The notes under the pieces are model-generated. The model made no database searches and was not told where the DNA came from. It saw only the letters and a list, made by a program, of their open reading frames with translations. A program made the translations under genes and the position numbers. This document shows, piece by piece, positions 16,873-24,494 of a DNA stretch of 64,000 nucleotides. The first letter of the stretch is position 1, and each line of letters starts with the position of its first letter. This stretch comes from Acinetobacter lwoffii (GTDB lineage Bacteria > Pseudomonadota > Gammaproteobacteria > Pseudomonadales > Moraxellaceae), in the NCBI RefSeq assembly GCF_024129355.1, contig NZ_JAMXXP010000001.1, forward strand, positions 124,001-188,000, written 5' to 3'.

Positions 16873-18117
16873 ATGACTCAATTGGCCGATTCCATTCAAA
16901 TTCGTAATACCACTTTTAAAAATCGCATCATTAAAGGTGCCATGAGTGAAGCACTGGCCAATGATGCCGGCCAGCCCAATCAGGCGCATTTCAAGTTGTA
17001 TGAAGCATGGGCCGAAGGTGGCTTGGGTTGTGCTATTACGGGTAATGTCATGGTGGATTATCGTGCCAAGAATGAACCGGGGGTCGTAGTGGTAGAAACA
17101 GAACGCGATCTGGCGCAGCTCAAAGTCTGGGCCGACGTAGGCAAACAGCATGGCATGGTACAACTGGTCCAGTTGTCGCATCCGGGCCGCCAGTGTCCCA
17201 AGGGCCTGAATCAAGAAACGGTTGCACCGTCCGCAGTCCCATTTAGTCCGGCTTTGGCAATGAGCTTTGGAACCCCGCGGGAACTGCGTGAAGATGAAAT
17301 CCTGGATATTATCCAGCGCTTTGCCACTTCGGCTGCTATCTGTGAACAAGCAGGATTTGAGGGGGTGCAGTTGCATGGGGCACATGGTTATCTGATTAGC
17401 CAGTTTCTGTCACCGCTGACCAATAAGCGTCAGGATCAATGGGGTGGTAGTATTGAGAATCGCACCCGTTTCTTGCTGCAAACCTATCAGGCTGTTCGTG
17501 CTGCGACTTCGGAAAATTTTATTATTTCAGTCAAGCTGAATTCAGCTGATTTCCAGCGCGGTGGTATTAGCGAAGAAGATGTCATTTATGTCTTTAAGGC
17601 GATGGACACTGCAGGCATTGATATCATTGAAGTGTCAGGTGGTAGCTATGAAGCACCTGCGATGGCCGGCGTGAAAGCAGACAAGCGCAAGGCCTCGACC
17701 ATTGCCCGTGAAGCCTATTTCCTCGATTTTGCCGAAAAAATCCGTCAGGAAGTGAAGTGCCATATCATGGTCACTGGTGGATTCCGAACAGTTGAAGGCA
17801 TGAATGCCGCGCTCGACAGTGGTGCCTGTGATTTTGTCGGGATTGCACGTCCCTTTGCGGTAGAACCTGACTTGGGCAATCGTCTGGTTGCAGGGCATGA
17901 TGTACGTTATGCGGTTGAGAAAATTAAAACCGGTATTCCAATGGTCGACAAAATGGCGATTATGGAAATCATCTGGTATGCCGCGCAGTTTAAAGAAATT
18001 GCCAAAGGCAAGCAGCCTAATCCAAAGCTGTCACCGCTAAAAGTCTTTTTGCAGTATCTGAAAGGCAATGTCAAAGCGGTGATCAAGGGACAATTAAACT
18101 CGCGAAAATCGGCTTAA
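16873..18117 (+). CDS. NADH:flavin oxidoreductase, Old Yellow Enzyme family
   Basis: The 414-residue FMN-binding TIM-barrel enzyme has the OYE active-site pair in QLHGAHGYLISQFLSP and the following NKRQDQWGGS segment, plus FVGIARPF near the C-terminal phosphate-binding loop. It lacks the FeS/FAD half seen in FadH, so it is a single-domain reductase, probably of alpha,beta-unsaturated carbonyl compounds. An open frame from 16795 includes the promoter and is not used. It is monocistronic between its own promoter and a strong terminator. Confidence 0.88.
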   Translation: MTQLADSIQIRNTTFKNRIIKGAMSEALANDAGQPNQAHFKLYEAWAEGGLGCAITGNVMVDYRAKNEPGVVVVETERDLAQLKVWADVGKQHGMVQLVQLSHPGRQCPKGLNQETVAPSAVPFSPALAMSFGTPRELREDEILDIIQRFATSAAICEQAGFEGVQLHGAHGYLISQFLSPLTNKRQDQWGGSIENRTRFLLQTYQAVRAATSENFIISVKLNSADFQRGGISEEDVIYVFKAMDTAGIDIIEVSGGSYEAPAMAGVKADKRKASTIAREAYFLDFAEKIRQEVKCHIMVTGGFRTVEGMNAALDSGACDFVGIARPFAVEPDLGNRLVAGHDVRYAVEKIKTGIPMVDKMAIMEIIWYAAQFKEIAKGKQPNPKLSPLKVFLQYLKGNVKAVIKGQLNSRKSA

Positions 18118-18125
18118 TCTTTATT

Positions 18126-18158
18126 AAAAAACCGGACACTGCAAATGTCCGGTTTTTT
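18126..18158. terminator. Bidirectional terminator
   Basis: AAAAAACCGGACA and TGTCCGGTTTTTT are near-perfect inverted arms between the OYE gene and the convergent HDO-like gene. Confidence 0.9.
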
Positions 18159-18181
18159 AATTTCTGGCACTTAGGGGTGCT

Positions 18182-19603
18182 TTAGGAATAATGCATCGCC
18201 TGGGTCTGAAAAGGAAATAATAACTGGCTTAACTGACGAGTCGCCCATAAACCAATTTCAGTATGATGCATATGCGGTGCAGTATAAGGAATCAGTAAAT
18301 CAATTTTCTGTTCCGCACCTTCACAGCGCATGAAGCGACTTTTTAACTGATTCAAGCGCTGCTGGTCCATACGGCTCATTGCAGGTTCAATTTTTACCTG
18401 TGATGGGGTTGCACTACGTGAGGACAGGCGAGTTGCCAAGCCTGCCCCCTGAATCCAGTCTTTAATAATCTGTTTTTCAGTCGCATTAAAGACCCCAAAC
18501 ATTTTACCTTCCGGTTGATCTATCATTTTCCAAAAGCGGCTTTGTTCCACTGCTGCACCTTTTACGATCCAGCCTTTTTCAATCATGACCTGCAAAAACT
18601 CGGCAATCTGGGCAGGATCGGATAACCAGTCATTGATGGTCTTACCACTAAACTGGCATTTCTGATTGTGAATATACTGGCCAATCAGAGCCTTGTTCTG
18701 GAAAACTTTTAAAGCCATCTGTTCAATGTCCAGTTCCTTGATGATTTGGGAAGAACTTTTACCGATGTCATTTAGAACATAGCCCTTTTTAATCAGATCC
18801 AGATAAGTTTCCGGGTTTTCTGCATGATTAAAATGCTGGATAAATGCTTGCAGGGATTTCTGCGCATGACCATTGTGAGCATTATCAATAGTAATGTGCA
18901 CATTGAAATAATGCGGATCGATACCCAGTTCAGCCAGTTCATAATTGGTGATTAACAGATGCAGCGGTAACTGTTCATAACCGAGATTAAAGCCAATGAC
19001 CAGAGGTAAATATTTGGCCGGGGCATAAGCCAGTGCCAACTGTACGGCAGCCTGTTCATAATAACTGTCATTCAAATGCTCGGCATAACTATTCAGCTCA
19101 TAATGACTCAACAGGTCCTGATACATGGTGACATGATTGGCACGCGGATGCCCTAAGCCAAGCTCTTCGAGATAGATGTAAATCAAATCTTTTAGCTCGG
19201 GCTGATTGCAATTTTGCACGGTCGAATATAACCAGGCACCATCGACCAGTTTAACCGGTGCAACTTTCGCCAGGAATTCGAAAGCATGGGAAACCGTAGG
19301 AAAATATTCCCGGGCTTGGCGCTGTTTACGGCGATTGACATAGGCCTGGAAAGTGGCACAGATTTGATGATGTTGTTCTAAAAGATGCTGTTCAACCTGT
19401 GGGGGCTGATCTAACCATCCGAGAGTATCAATATTTAAATTTTTAATCAGATCGCTCAAATAAGATTCAGCTTTTTCAGTTTTGGTATATGTCGAAATTT
19501 CAGTATCTTGAAAAAAGTCGACCCAATCCTTAAAGCTTTTAATTTGATAATTATGATTTTTATTTGGCGATAAAGGTAAACTTAGCTCTGTGCTGACGAA
19601 CAT
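18182..19603 (-). CDS. Haem-oxygenase-like diiron protein (iron-containing redox enzyme family)
   Basis: The 473-residue, mainly helical protein has the spaced carboxylate/His pattern of the haem-oxygenase-like diiron oxidases (Haem_oxygenas_2 type): YLEELGLGHPRANH, then DNAHNGHAQKS about 90 residues later. Characterised members (UndA, SznF, BesC) bind two irons and oxidise fatty acids, arginine or lysine. A C-terminal extension after the core carries no motif I recognise. The gene is alone, without a biosynthetic cluster, so the substrate is unknown. Confidence 0.65.
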   Translation of the reverse strand: MFVSTELSLPLSPNKNHNYQIKSFKDWVDFFQDTEISTYTKTEKAESYLSDLIKNLNIDTLGWLDQPPQVEQHLLEQHHQICATFQAYVNRRKQRQAREYFPTVSHAFEFLAKVAPVKLVDGAWLYSTVQNCNQPELKDLIYIYLEELGLGHPRANHVTMYQDLLSHYELNSYAEHLNDSYYEQAAVQLALAYAPAKYLPLVIGFNLGYEQLPLHLLITNYELAELGIDPHYFNVHITIDNAHNGHAQKSLQAFIQHFNHAENPETYLDLIKKGYVLNDIGKSSSQIIKELDIEQMALKVFQNKALIGQYIHNQKCQFSGKTINDWLSDPAQIAEFLQVMIEKGWIVKGAAVEQSRFWKMIDQPEGKMFGVFNATEKQIIKDWIQGAGLATRLSSRSATPSQVKIEPAMSRMDQQRLNQLKSRFMRCEGAEQKIDLLIPYTAPHMHHTEIGLWATRQLSQLLFPFQTQAMHYS

Positions 19604-19852
19604 AATCTGATCCTTGCAGATTTCTCTTGATTTACCTTAACGTGCCCTCTAAAAGCAGGGTGTTGAATTTTTGTTCTAATTTATTGGTGTATTGCTTTAA
19701 ATGAAAATGAACGGATATTTCTATGCATAGAAATGTTAAAACAATACAATTTGTAAAATTAAGAATGGGATGGCAGCCCCCAGAAAGAGAGCTAGATTTG
19801 AACGAATGATAAAAACAAGGTTTAAAGTTTTCAGAAATAAAATTTGCAAGAT

Positions 19853-19888
19853 AAAAAAAAGCCCGAGTCGCAATGCTCGGGCTTTTTG
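19853..19888 (-). terminator. Terminator of the three-gene tRNA-Glu transcript
   Basis: Read on the minus strand, AGCCCGAG and CTCGGGCT flank a short loop and are followed by eight T residues. It lies 24 bp after the last tRNA of the cluster. Confidence 0.9.
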
Positions 19889-19911
19889 TTGAGATGTTGC
19901 CATCTCGAATA

Positions 19912-19987
19912 TGGCGTCCCTACGGGGATTCGAACCCCGGTTACCGCCGTGAAAGGGCGATGTCCTAGGCCTCTAGACGATAGGGAC
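19912..19987 (-). tRNA. tRNA-Glu (anticodon UUC), copy 1
   Basis: The 76-nt gene has a full cloverleaf with TTC in the anticodon loop, GGTTCGAATCC in the T-arm and an encoded CCA end. It is the third gene of a three-tRNA transcript and identical to the four other copies in the window. Confidence 0.97.
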
Positions 19988-20033
19988 AGTACAGAAGATA
20001 AATTTTAAAACCGCTACTTTTAGCTTGAAGTAA

Positions 20034-20109
20034 TGGCGTCCCTACGGGGATTCGAACCCCGGTTACCGCCGTGAAAGGGCGATGTCCTAGGCCTCTAGAC
20101 GATAGGGAC
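20034..20109 (-). tRNA. tRNA-Glu (UUC), copy 2
   Basis: Identical 76-nt copy with encoded CCA, the middle gene of the cluster, separated by 46 bp and 24 bp from its neighbours. Confidence 0.97.
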
Positions 20110-20133
20110 TTAATAAAATGTACTTCTGAAAAT

Positions 20134-20209
20134 TGGCGTCCCTACGGGGATTCGAACCCCGGTTACCGCCGTGAAAGGGCGATGTCCTAGGCCTCTAGAC
20201 GATAGGGAC
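20134..20209 (-). tRNA. tRNA-Glu (UUC), copy 3
   Basis: Identical 76-nt copy, the first gene of the cluster, directly behind a strong promoter. Confidence 0.97.
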
Positions 20210-20226
20210 GTTTCAGAGGTGGGCGT

Positions 20227-20255
20227 ATAATAGGGTGAAAACAGGGGGGTGTCAA
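20227..20255 (-). promoter_or_regulatory. Promoter of the tRNA-Glu cluster
   Basis: On the minus strand there is a perfect -35 box TTGACA (20255-20250), a 17-bp spacer and a -10 box TATTAT (20232-20227). A GC-rich segment follows, as is usual for growth-rate-regulated stable-RNA promoters. Confidence 0.85.
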
Positions 20256-20340
20256 ACGCATTTCCATAAAAAAAATGATTTTCTGGGTTGAGTGCATAAA
20301 TTTAAAACAATCTAGAGAAAATACTGGAAAATTACATGGT

Positions 20341-21252
20341 TTAAGCTGGATTTTTAAGCAATTCCAGAATTGCTTCTACTACCTGCGGATGGAGTAAATA
20401 GCCGGTAATATCATGCGGGCGGTGAATATGGGTACGAATGCCGTGGTTAATAATTGCGGGTTGAAACTGAAATGGCGGTTGTGTAAGAGGAAAGGCGGTA
20501 AGAAAATCATCAGTTGAATAAAAATTTATCCAGTCGCCTGTAATTGCTGCAGGTCGTACAATGGGTTGCGGTAAATGTGACTGGATCACCTGAAAGGCTA
20601 ATGGCGATCCTAAAGTAATAAAACGCTGTACGTTCAGTTCAGGATGCTGAATAAGATAATTATAGGCAATCACACTGCCCAGAGAATGAGCAATCACAAT
20701 ACAAGGTTTGCGACCATTCAATTGCCGGGCAATCCGCTCATGAACTTCCTTCATGAAAGCAGGATTGTCGAGATACAGATAGGTTTCAATCAGAAATTTC
20801 TGAAGCAGGCTCCGATGCAGACTGGGAAAATAATTCAGCAATAATACAAAGTCTCGCAGTGCAACACTTTTGCTTAGCGTGGTAATAAATTTGAATTTCT
20901 GTTTAAAATCCATCGTGTCATTCAAATGAATCTGGGGAAGATCGGAAATCACGGGCTTGCGCCAGCCAGGACGTGGAACGGGTGCAGGAAGCTGAGGATG
21001 GACAGGTTGACGGAAACGAAAGCTGGGCCATTGCTGGGGCATTAAGGTGCCAGCATTCAGGATGTTGCGAACGTTATAGTGTGAAAGTAAGTCTCCATAA
21101 AATGGAATGTGAATGTGACGTCGTAAATAACTGAATCTGGCATCATGACGGTGTTTGCGAATGCCTTTTTGAAGTATATGCAGCCAGCGCTGGCGAATCG
21201 ATGCAGCACTATGATGTTGCTGGTTCATTCCATGAATAAAAATAACTTTCAT
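20341..21252 (-). CDS. Alpha/beta hydrolase, lipase-like, paralogue 1
   Basis: The 303-residue protein starts with the FIHGMN oxyanion-type strand and has the nucleophile elbow AHSLGS, with a likely catalytic His near the C-terminus (YLLHP or HRPHDITG). It has no signal peptide and is probably cytoplasmic. It is strongly similar along its whole length to the next gene, so the pair arose by tandem duplication. A GAGG sequence precedes the start. The substrate is unknown. Confidence 0.75.
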   Translation of the reverse strand: MKVIFIHGMNQQHHSAASIRQRWLHILQKGIRKHRHDARFSYLRRHIHIPFYGDLLSHYNVRNILNAGTLMPQQWPSFRFRQPVHPQLPAPVPRPGWRKPVISDLPQIHLNDTMDFKQKFKFITTLSKSVALRDFVLLLNYFPSLHRSLLQKFLIETYLYLDNPAFMKEVHERIARQLNGRKPCIVIAHSLGSVIAYNYLIQHPELNVQRFITLGSPLAFQVIQSHLPQPIVRPAAITGDWINFYSTDDFLTAFPLTQPPFQFQPAIINHGIRTHIHRPHDITGYLLHPQVVEAILELLKNPA

Positions 21253-21497
21253 CGATACCTCACGGAGGTCGATCTATATATTCACAGTATAGAGAAAATT
21301 GCGGCAAGCCAAGCTGCACTTTTTGTGGCGTTAATGTGTAAATTATCTTTGATAAAACAATCATTAACAGACATCTGTATATTTATAAAAAAGGCAGAAA
21401 AAGCAGTAAATTGGTAGGTCCGAATGAAAGATTTTACTGAATAGAGAAAGAATATGAATGGAACGGTAAAAGTTGAATTTAGAGGTTGGCGTGAGTT

Positions 21498-22391
21498 TTA
21501 TAGTAATTCCAGTAGCGCTTTAATGATGTCCGGATGCTGAATATAACCATCAATATCATGCGGATGATAGATGGAAGTATGAATCTCTTGATTAATAACC
21601 GCCGGCTGAAGTTGAAAGGGTGGTTCTGATAATGGAAAGGCGGTCAGAAAGTCATCGCTACAATAGAAATTTATCCAATCGCCTGAAATTGCAGTAGGTC
21701 GTACAATTGGTTGCGGCAGATGAGCTTGGATGACCCTAAATGCCAACGGTGATCCAAGAGTAATAAAACGCTTGATATTCAGCTTCGGATGCTGAATCAA
21801 ATAATTATAGGCAATCACGCTGCCAAGCGAATGTGCCACTAGGATCTGTGGCCTGCTGCTATAGAGTTGATCATGAATGCGGTGGTGAACTTCCTGCATA
21901 AAATGCGGGTTGGCCAAATAAAGATAAGTTTCCAGCAAAAACTTATGCAAAAAGCTGGCGTGTAAGCTGGGAAAATAATTGATGAGTACCGCAAAATCCC
22001 GCAAGGCAATATCTTTGCTTAATGCTGTGATGAACTTCAGTTTCTGATTGAAATTCAGGGCATCATCAAGATTTAACTGCGGGACGTCACAAATTTGATA
22101 GGTGCACTGATCTGGTGGCGGTGCCGGTTGCAGCTGTGCGGGATGTAAAAAAGGGAAATGCGGCCACTGTTGCGGCATCAGGGTGCTGGCATTCAATACG
22201 TTATGAAAATGATGCCGGGAAAGTAAATCACCATAAAAAGGGATACGGATATGCCGTTTTAAATAAGTAAAACGGGCTTGCTGTTGTGGGTTTCTCCGGA
22301 GGCCTGTTTTGAGGAGATGCAGCCAATGTTGACGTAATGAAGTAGCCGTATGCTGTTGCTTGTTCATGCCGTGAATAAACACAATTTTCAT
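21498..22391 (-). CDS. Alpha/beta hydrolase, lipase-like, paralogue 2
   Basis: The 297-residue protein shares with its neighbour the FIHGMN start, the IPFYGDLLS segment, the AHSLGSVIAYNYLIQHP elbow and the C-terminal HPHDI motif. I use the ATG at 22391, with AAGGG eight bases upstream, rather than the longer frame to 22538, which would run through the upstream terminator into the permease gene. The 245 bp between the paralogues hold nothing recognisable. Confidence 0.75.
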   Translation of the reverse strand: MKIVFIHGMNKQQHTATSLRQHWLHLLKTGLRRNPQQQARFTYLKRHIRIPFYGDLLSRHHFHNVLNASTLMPQQWPHFPFLHPAQLQPAPPPDQCTYQICDVPQLNLDDALNFNQKLKFITALSKDIALRDFAVLINYFPSLHASFLHKFLLETYLYLANPHFMQEVHHRIHDQLYSSRPQILVAHSLGSVIAYNYLIQHPKLNIKRFITLGSPLAFRVIQAHLPQPIVRPTAISGDWINFYCSDDFLTAFPLSEPPFQLQPAVINQEIHTSIYHPHDIDGYIQHPDIIKALLELL

Positions 22392-22433
22392 CGACGCACC
22401 CTTAAGGCTGCCCACTATGGTTATAGTATAGAT

Positions 22434-22463
22434 AAAAAAAAGAGCGGCCGGAGCCGCTCTTTT
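22434..22463 (-). terminator. Terminator of the permease gene
   Basis: On the minus strand AGAGCGGC and GCCGCTCT form a compact hairpin followed by a run of T residues, 12 bp after the permease stop codon. Confidence 0.9.
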
Positions 22464-22474
22464 AAAACTGATGC

Positions 22475-23887
22475 TTAAGACTTGTTGTGATAAAAGGCAT
22501 AATAACTTGCATAACACGCTGCAATAAACAGCAGACATCCTACGAAGCTGATGCGCATTGATGGATCAAAGACCATACTGACACAGGTAATAAAACAGAA
22601 CACAAAGCCCAGGATTGGCACAATCGGGAACAATGGTGCAGCAAAGCCTAGTTCTTTGGCCGTATGACCCTGTTTATACCACTGACGACGGAAGTTGAAC
22701 TGGCTTAAGCAAATACTCATCCAGACCACCACCATGGTAAACGCCGCAACGCCCAGCAAGTTGGTAAAGATCGTTTCTGGCGCAAACTGTTCAGACAATA
22801 AACCTGGCAATGCACCCAGCATGGTCACCATGACTGCAATATACGGTACACCGCGAGCATTCAGTCTTGAGAATACGGCAGGTAACTGTTTGCTGTATGA
22901 CAATGACCACATCATACGAGAAGCAGCAAATAAGCCTGAGTTGGCAGCAGACAACAACGCAGTGATAATGACAAAGCGGATGATGTCTTCAGCATATGGG
23001 ATACCAATGTGCTGGAATACGGTTACGAATGGACTGCTGCTCACGCCTTCCGCGGCTAAGCCTGCTTCCTGATGCGGAAGTAATGCCGTCACCACGATAA
23101 TCGTACCCACAAAGAAAATTAATAAGCGGAAAATCGCAGTATTAATCGCTTTCGGGACATTTTTCGCAGGATCTTCAGTTTCACCGGCAGCCACACCAAT
23201 CAGCTCGGTACCAGAGAAGGCAAAGTTCACGATCAGCATCGTCGCAAAAATCGGGAACAGACCTTCAGGGAACCAGCCCTGTGCCGTCAGATTGGTAAAT
23301 AAAGGGGCAGCTTCATAGCCTTGATAGCCCAGAACACCAAAGATGGCCAATAGACCTAAAAGAATAAAAGCAACAACCGTGACCACTTTCACCAGTGCCA
23401 GCCAGAATTCGGATTCTGCAAACCAGCGGGTAGAAATCATATTTAAACTAAACACGAAGACACCAAAGATGATGGTCCATAACCACATGGAAATGTCCGG
23501 GAACCATTCCTGCATCAGCAAGGCCGCTGCAGTAAATTCAGTTCCGAGAGTGACTGACCACGTCAGCCAGTATAACCAGGTGATGGTATAGCCTGTGCCT
23601 GGTCCAATATAACGTTTGGCATAAGCACCAAATGAACCAGATTCTGGCATATGAACGGCAAGTTCGCCCAAACATAGCATCACCATGTACGCGATAATAC
23701 CGCCCAGGAGATAAGCGAGAATGGCACCTACAGGCCCCGTTTGTGCAATGACTTCACCCGATCCTAAGAATAGGCCTGTTCCGATTGCGCCACCAAGCGA
23801 AATCATGACCAGATGTCGAGTACTCATAGCGCGTTTTAAAGGCGCAGAATTGCCCTGATGCGTAGCATCATTCGGAGATGAGTGCAT
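22475..23887 (-). CDS. Amino-acid permease, APC superfamily (LysP/GabP/AnsP-like)
   Basis: The 470-residue inner-membrane protein has about 12 hydrophobic helices and the amino-acid-transporter signature in its first helices (ISLGGAIGTGLFLGSG, then PVGAILAYLLGGI and MPESGSFGAYA). It imports an amino acid by proton symport; the sequence does not tell which one. I use the ATG at 23887; a TTG at 23908 is in frame but has no ribosome-binding site. A tRNA-Glu gene lies 115 bp upstream on the same strand and may be co-transcribed. Confidence 0.88.
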   Translation of the reverse strand: MHSSPNDATHQGNSAPLKRAMSTRHLVMISLGGAIGTGLFLGSGEVIAQTGPVGAILAYLLGGIIAYMVMLCLGELAVHMPESGSFGAYAKRYIGPGTGYTITWLYWLTWSVTLGTEFTAAALLMQEWFPDISMWLWTIIFGVFVFSLNMISTRWFAESEFWLALVKVVTVVAFILLGLLAIFGVLGYQGYEAAPLFTNLTAQGWFPEGLFPIFATMLIVNFAFSGTELIGVAAGETEDPAKNVPKAINTAIFRLLIFFVGTIIVVTALLPHQEAGLAAEGVSSSPFVTVFQHIGIPYAEDIIRFVIITALLSAANSGLFAASRMMWSLSYSKQLPAVFSRLNARGVPYIAVMVTMLGALPGLLSEQFAPETIFTNLLGVAAFTMVVVWMSICLSQFNFRRQWYKQGHTAKELGFAAPLFPIVPILGFVFCFITCVSMVFDPSMRISFVGCLLFIAACYASYYAFYHNKS

Positions 23888-24001
23888 AGGAAATAAGAAA
23901 TACTTCAAAGGAATGAAGCGAGCTATTGTAGTGAAAAACTACAAATCTGCAATCGAATAATGGTAATTTCGAATAAGGTCTGATCGTATGAGATCAATAG
24001 A

Positions 24002-24077
24002 TGGCGTCCCTACGGGGATTCGAACCCCGGTTACCGCCGTGAAAGGGCGATGTCCTAGGCCTCTAGACGATAGGGAC
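24002..24077 (-). tRNA. tRNA-Glu (UUC), copy 4
   Basis: Identical 76-nt copy with encoded CCA and its own promoter. It stands alone between the permease and the small membrane-protein gene. Confidence 0.97.
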
Positions 24078-24094
24078 GTTGCGAGGTGATGCGT

Positions 24095-24123
24095 ATATTA
24101 AGGATTAAGCCGGGTTTTGTCAA
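24095..24123 (-). promoter_or_regulatory. Promoter of tRNA-Glu copy 4
   Basis: On the minus strand: -35 box TTGACA (24123-24118), 17-bp spacer, -10 box TAATAT (24100-24095), 17 bp before the tRNA. Confidence 0.85.
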
Positions 24124-24237
24124 AAGGGTTTTTGCTAAAATTCATTTAACAGTTTAAACATTAGGCAAAACAAAAACTTTATTTTATTAAGATGTTATTT
24201 TCTGAACAAATTTCAAGACTATAAAAAATAATTATTT

Positions 24238-24263
24238 GAAAAGATCACTAAAACTTAGTGATC
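24238..24263 (-). terminator. Terminator overlapping the stop codon of the 52-residue gene
   Basis: Minus-strand arms AGATCACTAA and TTAGTGATCT with a three-base loop, followed by TTTTC. The stop codon lies in the left arm. Confidence 0.7.
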
Positions 24264-24413
24264 TGGAGTTTGATATTGTTTAGGCTGGGGATTTTCAGCA
24301 GGCGTTGTCACTGCCTCAGTCTGCGCAGTTTTATTGTCATCACGGTTGACGATATAGAGATACAGTGCCGAAGGTGCCAAAATAAGTAAAACAAGCAGGA
24401 ATTTCTTGAGCAT
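24255..24413 (-). CDS. Small single-span membrane protein (52 residues)
   Basis: The frame encodes MLKKFLLVLLILAPSALYLY, one hydrophobic helix, followed by a short hydrophilic tail of about 30 residues rich in Gln, Thr and Pro. The N-terminus could be a signal anchor. It has its own terminator and lies 81 bp after the receptor gene on the same strand. The family is not recognised. Support comes from the membrane-protein character, the proper start and the terminator; no homologue is known to me. Confidence 0.55.
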   Translation of the reverse strand: MLKKFLLVLLILAPSALYLYIVNRDDNKTAQTEAVTTPAENPQPKQYQTPDH

Positions 24414-24494
24414 GGAAAAATTTCAAATCTTAAAATTAGTCTGATTATAGCCTAAGCAAATCTAAAAGAGCAGCAGCACGTACCTATTCAGGCT

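Noticed and set aside
19912..20209. Regularly spaced near-identical repeats resembling a CRISPR or repeat array
   Set aside because: Each unit is a complete tRNA-Glu gene with CCA end; spacers are short and unequal.
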